Of a stretch of DNA of 64,000 nt, positions 54,806-63,118 are shown in pieces. Source of the stretch: Seleniivibrio woodruffii (lineage in GTDB: Bacteria; Chrysiogenota; Deferribacteres; Deferribacterales; Geovibrionaceae); contig NZ_SMGG01000004.1 in NCBI RefSeq assembly GCF_004339245.1, forward strand, positions 1 through 64,000, in the 5' to 3' direction. Position 1 is the stretch's first letter. Every line of letters begins with the position of its first letter. The notes beneath the pieces are model-generated. The model did no database searches. It worked only from the letters and a program-made list of their open reading frames with translations, and was not told the DNA's origin. The position numbers and the translations under genes are program-made.

Positions 54806-56425
54806 ATGAGGATCAAAGCAAAACTTAACATCTTTTTCGGTATATTATTCGCAGTTTCAGTTTTCACGGCTGTTTGTCTCGGGATAAAACTTTCGGCGGC
54901 AAAGAGCGCCTCCGCAGTTCAGGACGAACGCACGAGACAGATACTCACTGTCAACACCCTTAAAACATACAACAGCGGGATAGCCCTTGCGGCAATGGAC
55001 ATGATTGTGGACAAAGCTTCAGGAACCATAGCCCCTGAACTTGTTGATGAGGTCGGTACATTTTACAAAGATATCGATGAAATGAAGGAACAGATCCGCG
55101 GGTATGCTGCTACAGATGAGGAAAAGGCTGATATTGAAAAGATACTCACGAATTTTGAAAATCAGAAGACACTGGTCACCGGAGAACTTTTCGATGCTGT
55201 CAGAAACGGTGCTGACGAAACCGTTTTTGCATCCCTTGACGACAGGATTGACACTCTGGCATCGGAGAACGATCAGGCGATAGAATACCTCACTTCGCTT
55301 ATTACCAACGAATATGAAATAGCTTCCGATGCGAACAGAACGGCGGTCAACTCTGCTGCTTTCTGGGTCTTCTTCACTTCAACAGTAATAGCCGTTCTTT
55401 CGGCTGTGATATACGTTCTCGTAAACCTTCAGGTGGTCAGAAAACTCTATGATTTTATCAATATCCTCAAAGAGTTCACCGGAGGCAAGGGCGACCTCAC
55501 AAAGCGAATCAACATTCACTCCAAGGATGAAATAGGGGAAATGGCAGGCCATTTCAACACCTTCGTGGGCAACATTCAGGAGATAGTTTCCGAGGTTAAG
55601 AGCAATTCCGAAGGGGTCAGTGCCAGTGCGGAGGAGCTTAACTCCACAATGAAGCATATGACCGAGACCTTTATGGAAAATTCCCGTCAGGTGGAGTCAA
55701 TAGCCTCCGCCATCAGCGAAATAAGCGCCACCAGCGACGTTATGGTGGACAACATACAGCAGGCCGCAGTTCCTCTTAATGAAGCCGTTGAGAGCACAAA
55801 GGACGGCGCAGAAAAGCTGGAGCAGGTCAAAAAAGGCATGGACAGCATAACAAAGTCCACTTCCAGACTTGCAGAGACAATCGAAAACCTGACGACATCA
55901 TCAGGGCAGATCGGCGAGATTCTGAACGTTATCAGCGATATCGCCGACCAGACCAACCTCCTCGCCCTTAACGCCGCAATTGAGGCCGCAAGAGCAGGTG
56001 AAGCGGGCAGGGGCTTTGCTGTGGTTGCGGACGAGGTTCGCAAGCTTGCGGAGAGAACCCAGTCTGCCACATCCGAGATAGACACCATCATCAGAACTTT
56101 CATCGCAGACACCAGATCCGCATCGGGCGAGATGGGCGATGCGGAAAAGAACATAGAGCTGGGCAACAGGCTCATTGAGCAGACGGACGCTTCATTCAGA
56201 AAGATCGTCGATGCCATAAACGAGGTGAATCTCAGCAACGGTGCGGTCAGGCTGGCCATAGGCGAGCAGAGCGAAGGGATTCAGAACGTAAACGAGAACG
56301 CTGTGCAGATGTCACAGGGACTTGAGAGCAACGTCAACACTATGGGCGAGGTGAACAGCACCATAGATCAGCTTGCTCAGCAGGCTGTGCATCTTAATAA
56401 CGTGGTGGAACGCTTTAAAGTTTAG
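54806..56425 (+). CDS. Methyl-accepting chemotaxis protein (helical-bundle sensor)
   Basis: 539 aa. Helix about 8-28, periplasmic all-helical sensor of about 155 residues (4HB-like), second helix (about 187-210), HAMP ([20 protein letters not shown]) and signalling tip [20 protein letters not shown]. Ligand unknown. GAGGTGGGG precedes the ATG. Third chemoreceptor of the window. Confidence 0.9.
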   Translation: MRIKAKLNIFFGILFAVSVFTAVCLGIKLSAAKSASAVQDERTRQILTVNTLKTYNSGIALAAMDMIVDKASGTIAPELVDEVGTFYKDIDEMKEQIRGYAATDEEKADIEKILTNFENQKTLVTGELFDAVRNGADETVFASLDDRIDTLASENDQAIEYLTSLITNEYEIASDANRTAVNSAAFWVFFTSTVIAVLSAVIYVLVNLQVVRKLYDFINILKEFTGGKGDLTKRINIHSKDEIGEMAGHFNTFVGNIQEIVSEVKSNSEGVSASAEELNSTMKHMTETFMENSRQVESIASAISEISATSDVMVDNIQQAAVPLNEAVESTKDGAEKLEQVKKGMDSITKSTSRLAETIENLTTSSGQIGEILNVISDIADQTNLLALNAAIEAARAGEAGRGFAVVADEVRKLAERTQSATSEIDTIIRTFIADTRSASGEMGDAEKNIELGNRLIEQTDASFRKIVDAINEVNLSNGAVRLAIGEQSEGIQNVNENAVQMSQGLESNVNTMGEVNSTIDQLAQQAVHLNNVVERFKV

Positions 56426-56462
56426 GCTTCCGTTTTTAAAAATTTAGGTGCATCATATTTTA

Positions 56463-57377
56463 ATGAGGCAATTATCAAAGGCTGACAAGGCTGTATTTAT
56501 TATAAATGATAGCGGAGAGCTTATCCATGCAGACGAACAGGCCCGCACTCTGATAAGTGAGACAGATGTTGCTGAGCGTCTTTCAGCTGTTGCCGAGGGC
56601 TTTTCATCCGTCCTGCTTTCGAGCGGGTGCGCAGAAGTTCCATATTCGGTAACTTGCAGGCATATTCAGGAAAACGGCATCAGGGTCATTATCTTTGAAG
56701 ACGTGTGCGGACGTTCGGAGCTCATTCGTCTGGCCTCAATAGGCAGCATAATGCCTTCGATAGCCCACGAAATGCGCAACCCCCTCACAGGAATCAGTGT
56801 TCTTCTTGACGATATCCACGACAGACTCACAGGAAAAGAGGACGAAAGACGCCTTATCCGTATGTCCATTGCCGAAATAGAGAGGCTGGAGCGGATGCTT
56901 AACGATGCGCTTGTATATTCCGGCGGCGGAAGCTCCGTGATGTTCGATGAAAATATCGGCGATATCCTTTCGGAAGTGCTCATGCTTAACCACAAGCTCT
57001 GCACTGTCAACAGAATTGAGGTTCACGGAGATATCTCCCCTGACATCCCGGAAATTCTTGCCGATGGCGGAAAGCTGAGGCAGGCATTTCATAACCTGAT
57101 AATAAATGCAGTTGAGGCGATGCCGGGTGGCGGAAATCTGACACTCAGTGCCTATGTGTCTGACGGTAAAATAAATATCCATATAAAAGACACCGGATAC
57201 GGAATAGCGGAAGAGAAGCTGCACATGATATTCGAGCCTTTTTTCACCGATAAAAGTGAAGGAAGCGGAATAGGGCTGTCGGTTGTGCGTGAGATAATCA
57301 GGATGCACGGCGGCGAAATCAGCGTCAGAAGCGAGATTGGAAAGGGCACAGACTTTTGTATCACCTTAAATATTTAG
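56463..57377 (+). CDS. Cytosolic PAS-like histidine kinase
   Basis: 304 aa with no membrane helix. A short N-terminal PAS-like part (KADKAVFIINDSGELIHADE), then HisKA SIAHEMRNPLTGISVLLDDI (phospho-His) and HATPase with NLIINAVEAM, DTGYGIAEEK and GSGIGLSVV. This NtrB-like layout pairs with the sigma-54 regulator 88 bases downstream. ATG at 56463 is preferred over GTG 56448; AGGTG lies upstream. Confidence 0.85.
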   Translation: MRQLSKADKAVFIINDSGELIHADEQARTLISETDVAERLSAVAEGFSSVLLSSGCAEVPYSVTCRHIQENGIRVIIFEDVCGRSELIRLASIGSIMPSIAHEMRNPLTGISVLLDDIHDRLTGKEDERRLIRMSIAEIERLERMLNDALVYSGGGSSVMFDENIGDILSEVLMLNHKLCTVNRIEVHGDISPDIPEILADGGKLRQAFHNLIINAVEAMPGGGNLTLSAYVSDGKINIHIKDTGYGIAEEKLHMIFEPFFTDKSEGSGIGLSVVREIIRMHGGEISVRSEIGKGTDFCITLNI

Positions 57378-57381
57378 CTTA

Positions 57382-57406
57382 TGGCGGAAAATCGCCACTT
57401 TATTAT
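57382..57406 (+). terminator. Weak terminator-like hairpin
   Basis: TGGCG/CGCCA (57382-57386, 57393-57397) with a 6-base loop, followed by CTTTATTATT. Could reduce read-through from kinase to regulator gene. Confidence 0.3.
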
Positions 57407-57433
57407 TGAATTTCCCGGACAAATAACTATAAT
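57406..57433 (+). promoter_or_regulatory. Promoter of the NtrC-type regulator
   Basis: TTGAAT (57406-57411) and TATAAT (57428-57433) with 16-base spacing, 32 bases before the start. Confidence 0.5.
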
Positions 57434-57465
57434 AAGACAATCTTCTTTATTCGCATGGACACTAT

Positions 57466-58830
57466 ATGGAAAAAATACTTGTTGTTGATGATGAAATATT
57501 CATCCGGGAAAACCTCGAACGCACTCTCACCCTCAAAGGCTACGACGTAGCCGTCGCTCAGAACCGTCACGAATCAATCCACATGCTTACCGAAGGGGAT
57601 ATCGACCTTGTACTGCTGGATCTTAATCTGGGCAGGGACAGCGGTATCGATATTCTGCGGGAGATGAAAGAGGTCGATCCTGAGATTCTCGTCATAATAA
57701 TAACAGGTTACGGAACAGTGGAAAGTGCCGTGGAAGCCCTTAAGATGGGGGCATACGACTACATAAAGAAGCCTTTCAAGGCGGATGCCCTGCACCTGAT
57801 AGTCAGGCTCGCCCTTGAAACCAGAAGCCTTAAGCGTGAGCTTAAATCCTTTAAAAGGGACGGCTCTGTATTGCCGGAGGTGGTTGGGGTCAGCCCCGCC
57901 ATGACCGACGTTTTCAGAAAGATCAGAGAAGTGGCCAAGCACGAGACCGCCACTGTGCTTATCACAGGGGAGAGCGGAACCGGAAAAGAGGTTGTCTCCA
58001 GAGCCATCCACAACCTGTCCCCCAGAAAAGACAAGCCCTTTGTGGACATAAACTGCGGCTCACTGCCTTATAACCTTCTCGAATCAGAGCTTTTTGGCCA
58101 TGAGAAAGGAGCGTTCACCGATGCCAAAACCAGAAAGATAGGTCTTCTGGAAGAGGCGGCGGGCGGAACGGTTTTTCTGGACGAGATAGGCGAGATGGAT
58201 ATGAACCTTCAGGTCAAGTTTCTGAGGGTGCTTGAAGAACGTAAGATACGCAGGCTGGGAAGTACCAGAAACATCGATATTGATGTGCGGATCATTGCCG
58301 CAACAAACAAGGACCTTATGGAGGCCATCAACAAGAAGGAATTCCGTGAGGATCTGTTTTACAGGCTGAACGTTTTCCCAATGGCTCTGCCCCCTTTGAG
58401 GGAGCGCACGGAGGATATCGCCCCTCTGCTTGATCACTTTATAAAAAGGTACAGCGGAGAGTTTAAAAAGGACATCAGAGAGGTCTCGAAAGAGGCTCTG
58501 GAGCTTTTCAAGGCATATTCATGGCCGGGCAACATACGGGAGATGAAGAACATTGTCGAACGTATCTGTATTATGTATGAAAAAGAGATAATAACGCCTG
58601 ATATGCTTCCCAGAGAGATAGCGGGTGAGAAACCGAGGCCGGGCGGGCATATAAACATGCATATTCCGGCTGACGGTGTCGATTTTGAGACTATGATAGA
58701 GAACATCGAAAAACAGCTTCTTTCGGAAGCCCTTGTCATGACAGGCGCAAACGTTCTGCGCACTTCAAAACTTCTCAATATTCCCAGAGGGACACTCAGG
58801 TATAAGCTGGAAAAATACGGTCTGGTGTAG
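57466..58830 (+). CDS. NtrC-family sigma-54 dependent response regulator
   Basis: 454 aa. Receiver with phospho-acceptor D52 (LLDLNLG), AAA+ domain with Walker A GESGTGKE (168-175), Walker B GTVFLDEI (234-241), and Fis-type HTH at the C-terminus ([20 protein letters not shown]). The sigma-54 contact loop reads GAFTDA (215-220) rather than the usual GAFTGA. Paired with the kinase just upstream. No sigma-54 promoter (-24/-12 GG-GC) was found in the window, so targets are elsewhere. Confidence 0.9.
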   Translation: MEKILVVDDEIFIRENLERTLTLKGYDVAVAQNRHESIHMLTEGDIDLVLLDLNLGRDSGIDILREMKEVDPEILVIIITGYGTVESAVEALKMGAYDYIKKPFKADALHLIVRLALETRSLKRELKSFKRDGSVLPEVVGVSPAMTDVFRKIREVAKHETATVLITGESGTGKEVVSRAIHNLSPRKDKPFVDINCGSLPYNLLESELFGHEKGAFTDAKTRKIGLLEEAAGGTVFLDEIGEMDMNLQVKFLRVLEERKIRRLGSTRNIDIDVRIIAATNKDLMEAINKKEFREDLFYRLNVFPMALPPLRERTEDIAPLLDHFIKRYSGEFKKDIREVSKEALELFKAYSWPGNIREMKNIVERICIMYEKEIITPDMLPREIAGEKPRPGGHINMHIPADGVDFETMIENIEKQLLSEALVMTGANVLRTSKLLNIPRGTLRYKLEKYGLV

Positions 58831-58845
58831 GATTTGGCAAAAAAT

Positions 58846-58875
58846 GAGACCCTTCGGCTGACGTCTCAGGGTGAC
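58846..58875. repeat. Dispersed intergenic repeat
   Basis: GAGACCCTTCGGCTGACG followed by TCTCAGGGTGAC, the same family as 27485 and 44402. A related CTCTGCGAACGTAGTGAAG unit follows at 58900. Confidence 0.65.
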
Positions 58876-59658
58876 GGTTGGGTGTGTGATGTTATTTCGT
58901 CTCTGCGAACGTAGTGAAGCAGCCTTCCACACTCATACAGCCCGCCGCTTTGGTATATACCTTCCAGACACTGCTGGATGTCTTCACGAACCCCGCAGGG
59001 GCAAAGTATATAAGCGACATCAGGACATAAAAAAGCCCTGCCGGTATTGGAGACCTCAGCAGGGCGAAAAGCGGTTGATACCGCCTATGCATCTATTGAT
59101 TTGTGGCTATTTGCTTACTTAAAACTTTTTGTCCTGTCAGCGGGCATAACGCCCGCCGAATACAAGACACTCCCCCTCGGCTTTCGCCGAACCCATGTTT
59201 AAATCTGATACCTATTGCGTACGTTTCGTAGTAATATAGAGCAATGCCCGTGCCAAAATCTGACAAATCATTTGTAAAGTATGTAAGTGTCTGCGAATAA
59301 ATGCTTTATAAAAAAATCAAACGATAATTTCTGTTGGTTTGATATTTTTATATGTGGCTAAAATCCGCCAATGGGCTGAATGGGGTGTGAAAAGTGGCCA
59401 ATTTTCACCATCAAGCATTCCTGAAACAGAATATATCATTGTTGCTATTAATTTTTCTGTGTAATTCAGGGTGTATTTAATGAAGCGTCCGTTAATTACT
59501 CTTCCGTTGATTTATCATGTTCGGGTATTTGTTCTTAAATCTATTGTGAAGAAACCGGAAATAGTATAAAATTAAACCATAAACCAATTCCTATTCAGAC
59601 ACGGCTTTTAACATTTAACCCCGCTGTTAAAGCGGACAGACAGCCCGGAGTAAGCAGA
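58876..59658. other. Gene-free hairpin-rich island
   Basis: The largest gap in the window. 58900-59190 packs hairpins: GCCCTGC/GCAGGGC (59035-59041/59059-59065), GCGGT/ACCGC (59070-59083), GCGGGC/GCCCGC (59140-59156) and CGGC/GCCG (59178-59189). Short open frames run both ways (66 codons leftward from 59092, about 60 codons rightward to a stop near 59214), but neither has a good ribosome site. From 59200 to 59658 the DNA is AT-rich, with an ATCAAAC/GTTTGAT hairpin at 59316-59343 and a weak TTGTGA/TATAAA pair at 59544-59570 before the kinase. I see no recognised gene. Confidence 0.6.
59029..59065 (-). terminator. Leftward intrinsic terminator inside the island
   Basis: Read on the minus strand, GCCCTGC / GCAGGGC with a 17-base loop is followed at once by TTTTTT (A-run 59029-59034 on the plus strand). 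It would end a leftward transcript arising inside 59066-59658, where no gene is annotated, hinting at a small RNA. Confidence 0.5.
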
Positions 59659-61614
59659 ATGATTATTCCTGAAGTCAAAAGTGTTCGGACAAAACTGTTT
59701 ATCTTTGTCATGCTCACCATCCTTCTGATGTGTGCCGTCTTTGCCGTCACTCTGTATACGATGACCCTGTCGAACATAAAAGAGCGTGCCGCCGCTGCTT
59801 TCCGTACATCTTTCGCTCTGCTCAACGAAAATATCAAGAGTCTTCAGGTTGATCTGCTTAAATATACCGATATTCTCTCTCAGTCGGTCTATCTGCGTGA
59901 TATGGAGTTTGGCACTGAGGCAGGACTCAGAGAGGGAGCCGGACGGATGGCAGAGCTTGCCAATCTGGGCAATATCGGCGCACTGGCTGTTTTTGATGAG
60001 GTCGGAAACCCTATTGTGTTTGCATTCCGGAAGAACGGCGACTATTTCAGCGGATATATGCTGAACGGAAGGCTTTCGGTTATTAAAGACGGTGCGGCTG
60101 TTGAATCCGGAGATGAGACACGGTTCATCCGGACGTTTCTCGGCAAGTCGAAAAATCTCAGGCCGGGGTATAATTTCAGCGATCTTTCCGGTGTTCTGGC
60201 TGCCCAATACACGGGCAAGACAGTTAAAGACGGAAAAAACTTTTCAATAACAGCTTCCGATTTTCTGGACAGCACTTTCGTCAGAAAAATATCCTCTTCC
60301 ACAGGAATGGATTTCACCTATTATATAAACGGAAAAACAGCTTTCAGCGGAAACTTTAAACCGGAAGCCCCCTTGACAACGCCCTTTCCGTCAGGTGCCG
60401 AGACTGCGGAGAAAATCGTTAAATATGAAGGGATGAACGTCTATTTTCAGAAATGGGTGATAGACGGCGACACCTCGGTGGATTTCGGTTTCGCCGCACA
60501 AGACTACGCACTCAGGGACATCCGCAGGAATATTCTGGTGGGCTTCATAATGATCTGGTGCTTCGTCGTTGTTCTGGTGGTTCCTGTGAGCCTTTTCCTG
60601 CTTAATCTGGCTGTAACAAAGCCTCTGAGAGAGCTTCAGGCGGCTGTGAGAAAAGCCGAGTCTCTCGATTATGACCAGTTTCTCCCCATTAAGCGCAGCG
60701 ACGAGATAGGTGATCTTGTTTCCGCCTATAACGAACTTATAAAGAGGATAAAAGAGCGTGAGGCCGAACTGCAGGATATGAACGGAAGGCTCAAGGGGAT
60801 GGTTGAGCTGGAGACAGGACTCAGGCAGAAGAACGAACAGCTCCTTTTCGAACAGCAGAAGTTTGTGGATATGGGACGTATGGTTAACGCCATCGCCCAC
60901 CAGTGGCGTCAGCCGCTGAATATCATCGGCCTTGCGGTTCAGAGCTTTGTTATAAACTACAGGGAGAAGCGGATAGACATGGCCGAGGCCGACGACTTTG
61001 AAGAGAAGGTCATGGCAATGCTTCAGCATATGTCCGCCACCATAGACGATTTCCGCAATTTCTTCCGATCCGACAAGACAGAGAAGCAGTTTTCTGTAAT
61101 AACGGGTATGGTTGAGGTTATAAGGCTCATAAACGCCCAGCTGAAATACAACGGAGTAACCCTTAACTATACATGCAGAAGCGGTTCCGAAATTTTTGTT
61201 TTTGAAGAGGGCATGCAGGAGAACCCCGGAAAGATGGCTGAAACCGCCATAGTCAGCGGTTTTCCGGGTGAGTTTAAACAGGCGGTAATGAATATTGTCC
61301 AGAACTCAAGGGATGCCGTTTCAAAAAAACTGAGCGGCGGGGCTGTCAGAGAGGGTATAATAGACATTGTTCTTGAGGTTGGGGAGTCTGACGTGACTTT
61401 CACAATATCCGATAACGGCGGCGGAATAGATCCGGATGTCATCGACCGGATTTTCGATCCTTATTTCACAACAAAACAGAACGAAAGCGGAACCGGCATC
61501 GGTCTGTATATGACAAAAACAATTATAGAAGGGCATATGAAGGGCAGAATTTCAGCTTCAAACACAAATAACGGAGCGGTATTCACTGTTGTTCTGCCGA
61601 AGTTCACTTCCTGA
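59659..61614 (+). CDS. Membrane histidine kinase with extracytoplasmic sensor
   Basis: 651 aa. Helix about 10-32, a large periplasmic sensor (about 33-283, dCache-like with GNIGALAVFDEVGNPIVFAFR), second helix (about 295-318), HAMP, coiled coil, HisKA IAHQWRQPLNIIG (phospho-His in HQWRQPL form) and HATPase (NIVQNSRDAV, DNGGGID, GTGIGLYM). The PhnD-like gene starts 14 bases downstream and is probably a sensory partner. No response regulator is adjacent. Confidence 0.88.
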   Translation: MIIPEVKSVRTKLFIFVMLTILLMCAVFAVTLYTMTLSNIKERAAAAFRTSFALLNENIKSLQVDLLKYTDILSQSVYLRDMEFGTEAGLREGAGRMAELANLGNIGALAVFDEVGNPIVFAFRKNGDYFSGYMLNGRLSVIKDGAAVESGDETRFIRTFLGKSKNLRPGYNFSDLSGVLAAQYTGKTVKDGKNFSITASDFLDSTFVRKISSSTGMDFTYYINGKTAFSGNFKPEAPLTTPFPSGAETAEKIVKYEGMNVYFQKWVIDGDTSVDFGFAAQDYALRDIRRNILVGFIMIWCFVVVLVVPVSLFLLNLAVTKPLRELQAAVRKAESLDYDQFLPIKRSDEIGDLVSAYNELIKRIKEREAELQDMNGRLKGMVELETGLRQKNEQLLFEQQKFVDMGRMVNAIAHQWRQPLNIIGLAVQSFVINYREKRIDMAEADDFEEKVMAMLQHMSATIDDFRNFFRSDKTEKQFSVITGMVEVIRLINAQLKYNGVTLNYTCRSGSEIFVFEEGMQENPGKMAETAIVSGFPGEFKQAVMNIVQNSRDAVSKKLSGGAVREGIIDIVLEVGESDVTFTISDNGGGIDPDVIDRIFDPYFTTKQNESGTGIGLYMTKTIIEGHMKGRISASNTNNGAVFTVVLPKFTS

Positions 61615-61627
61615 ACGAGGGAATTTT

Positions 61628-62626
61628 ATGCGCAAGCTGATTTTTATTTTTCTTATTCTATCACTGGCCATGACTGCGCTTGCAGACAGGGAAAGGGTTT
61701 TTACCGTCGGGGTCAGGGCTTTTAACGGAGTGCAGGAATCCTACAGATCGTGGTCGCCGACACTTCTTTATCTGGAACAGAACCAGAACAAATATTCCTT
61801 TTATCTTATGCCTGTTTTCGGGTTTGAGCAGATGCGCAAACTGCTGGAGACCGGACAGATAGATTTTGTGATAACCCAGCCCGCAGAGGCCGTCATTCTG
61901 CATGAAAAATACGGTTCAAGGATCATTCTGACACTTCTTCGGGAATACAGCGGCAGAACCGTGTCATATTTTTCGTCAGCCATGTTCACCAGAGCGGAGA
62001 GGGACGATATTAAAGATTTCGACGACATGAAAGGGAAAACTCTGGCCGCTATAGATCCTGAAGGGTTCGGAGCCTACTGGATGATCCTGAAAGAACTCAG
62101 GGATGCCGGACTGAAAGAGGGAAAGGATTTTAATATGGTTTTCACAGGCACTCAGGACAAGGTTGTTGAGAGTGTTTTGGAGGGAAGGGCAGATGCCGGA
62201 ACTGTACGTTCGGGTATTTTGGAAAAGATGGCGAAAAACGGCCATATAGATTTAAAGAATATAAAAGTCATAAACAGCGTAACAGACGGCCTCCCGCTTC
62301 TGCACAGCACAAAGCTTTATCCTGAATGGGCATTTTCCGCCGGAAAAGATGTCAGCGAAGAGACTGTGAACGAGGTTCAGAACATACTGACAAACATCCC
62401 GCAGGATGCTCAGGTGCTTAAAGAAAGCGGATATGCCGGATGGATACTCCCTGTGAGCTACATCAGCGTTTATGATATTATGAAAGACCTCAAAAAAGGC
62501 CTTTATGAGGAACAGCCTATGCTCGGCTTCTCCGACTGGCCTTTCTATATGAAAATTCTTGTGCCCATACTTATAATCTGGGTGATCATACTGGGTTATG
62601 TCGGTTTTTCAATATATAGAAAATGA
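61628..62626 (+). CDS. PhnD-like periplasmic binding protein with C-terminal anchor
   Basis: 332 aa. Signal peptide, then a type 2 periplasmic binding fold of the phosphate/phosphonate-binding (PhnD) type (GVRAFNGVQESYRSWSP, then GQIDFVITQPAEAVIL, GKTLAAIDPEGFGAYWM), and a C-terminal membrane helix (about 307-327). PhnD-like domains also form the sensor of TtrS-type kinases. Here the domain is split off and membrane-anchored beside a kinase, so it is likely a ligand-binding partner. GAGGG precedes the ATG at 61628. Confidence 0.82.
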   Translation: MRKLIFIFLILSLAMTALADRERVFTVGVRAFNGVQESYRSWSPTLLYLEQNQNKYSFYLMPVFGFEQMRKLLETGQIDFVITQPAEAVILHEKYGSRIILTLLREYSGRTVSYFSSAMFTRAERDDIKDFDDMKGKTLAAIDPEGFGAYWMILKELRDAGLKEGKDFNMVFTGTQDKVVESVLEGRADAGTVRSGILEKMAKNGHIDLKNIKVINSVTDGLPLLHSTKLYPEWAFSAGKDVSEETVNEVQNILTNIPQDAQVLKESGYAGWILPVSYISVYDIMKDLKKGLYEEQPMLGFSDWPFYMKILVPILIIWVIILGYVGFSIYRK

Positions 62627-62677
62627 TTCATATTGATTTCCTGAGATGAAGGGATTATTCTTTCAGCGGGGGAGATC

Positions 62678-63118
62678 ATGAGAAAGTTTATCATCATAAC
62701 AGCCGTGCTTCTGCTTCCGTTCGGTCTTTTTGCCGGACAGCTGAAAACAGCGGAAACGGCGGATATCATTAAAGCGGCTAAATCGTTCAAAGGAAAGACC
62801 GTTGTCGTGTTCTGGGCGCCCTGGTGTCCCCACTGCATGCGTGAGCTGAGAATGCTCAGGAACAGTCCGGATTTTATCAGAAAGAACAATATTCAGGTAA
62901 TAGGCATAACCAAACAGAACGATGAGAAGAACGCAGAATCCGCTATCAAAGAAGAAAGATTCCCTTTCAGGTTCTACACCGGGTCTCAGGCTCTGCACAA
63001 AGATATGATGAAGATAGATGCCGTACCGTTCACCAGAGTGTACAACAGTAAGGGCGAGGTTCTGGACGAGGAATACGGATCTCAGACCCTTGAAGATATT
63101 GAGTTAATGGTCAACTGA
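62678..63118 (+). CDS. Thioredoxin-like periplasmic protein (TlpA/DsbE type)
   Basis: 146 aa. Signal peptide, then thioredoxin fold with redox motif WCPHC (C50, C53) and cis-Pro in AVPFTRVYN. The CPHC form with TlpA-like FWAPWCPHCMREL suggests cytochrome c maturation or thiol reduction in the periplasm. GGGGGAG precedes the ATG. Converges on the RlmI-like gene with an eight-base overlap. Confidence 0.88.
   Translation: MRKFIIITAVLLLPFGLFAGQLKTAETADIIKAAKSFKGKTVVVFWAPWCPHCMRELRMLRNSPDFIRKNNIQVIGITKQNDEKNAESAIKEERFPFRFYTGSQALHKDMMKIDAVPFTRVYNSKGEVLDEEYGSQTLEDIELMVN

Noticed and set aside
57466-58830. Sigma-54 promoter target in the window
   Set aside because: I looked for TGGCAC-N5-TTGC in the intergenic gaps near this regulator and saw none.
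58892-59092. 66-codon leftward open frame in the island
   Set aside because: It spans a terminator-type hairpin and has no ribosome site, so I treat it as part of a structured region and not as a gene.
58871-59214. Short rightward open frames in the same island
   Set aside because: They overlap the hairpins and the leftward frame; no start with a ribosome site was seen.
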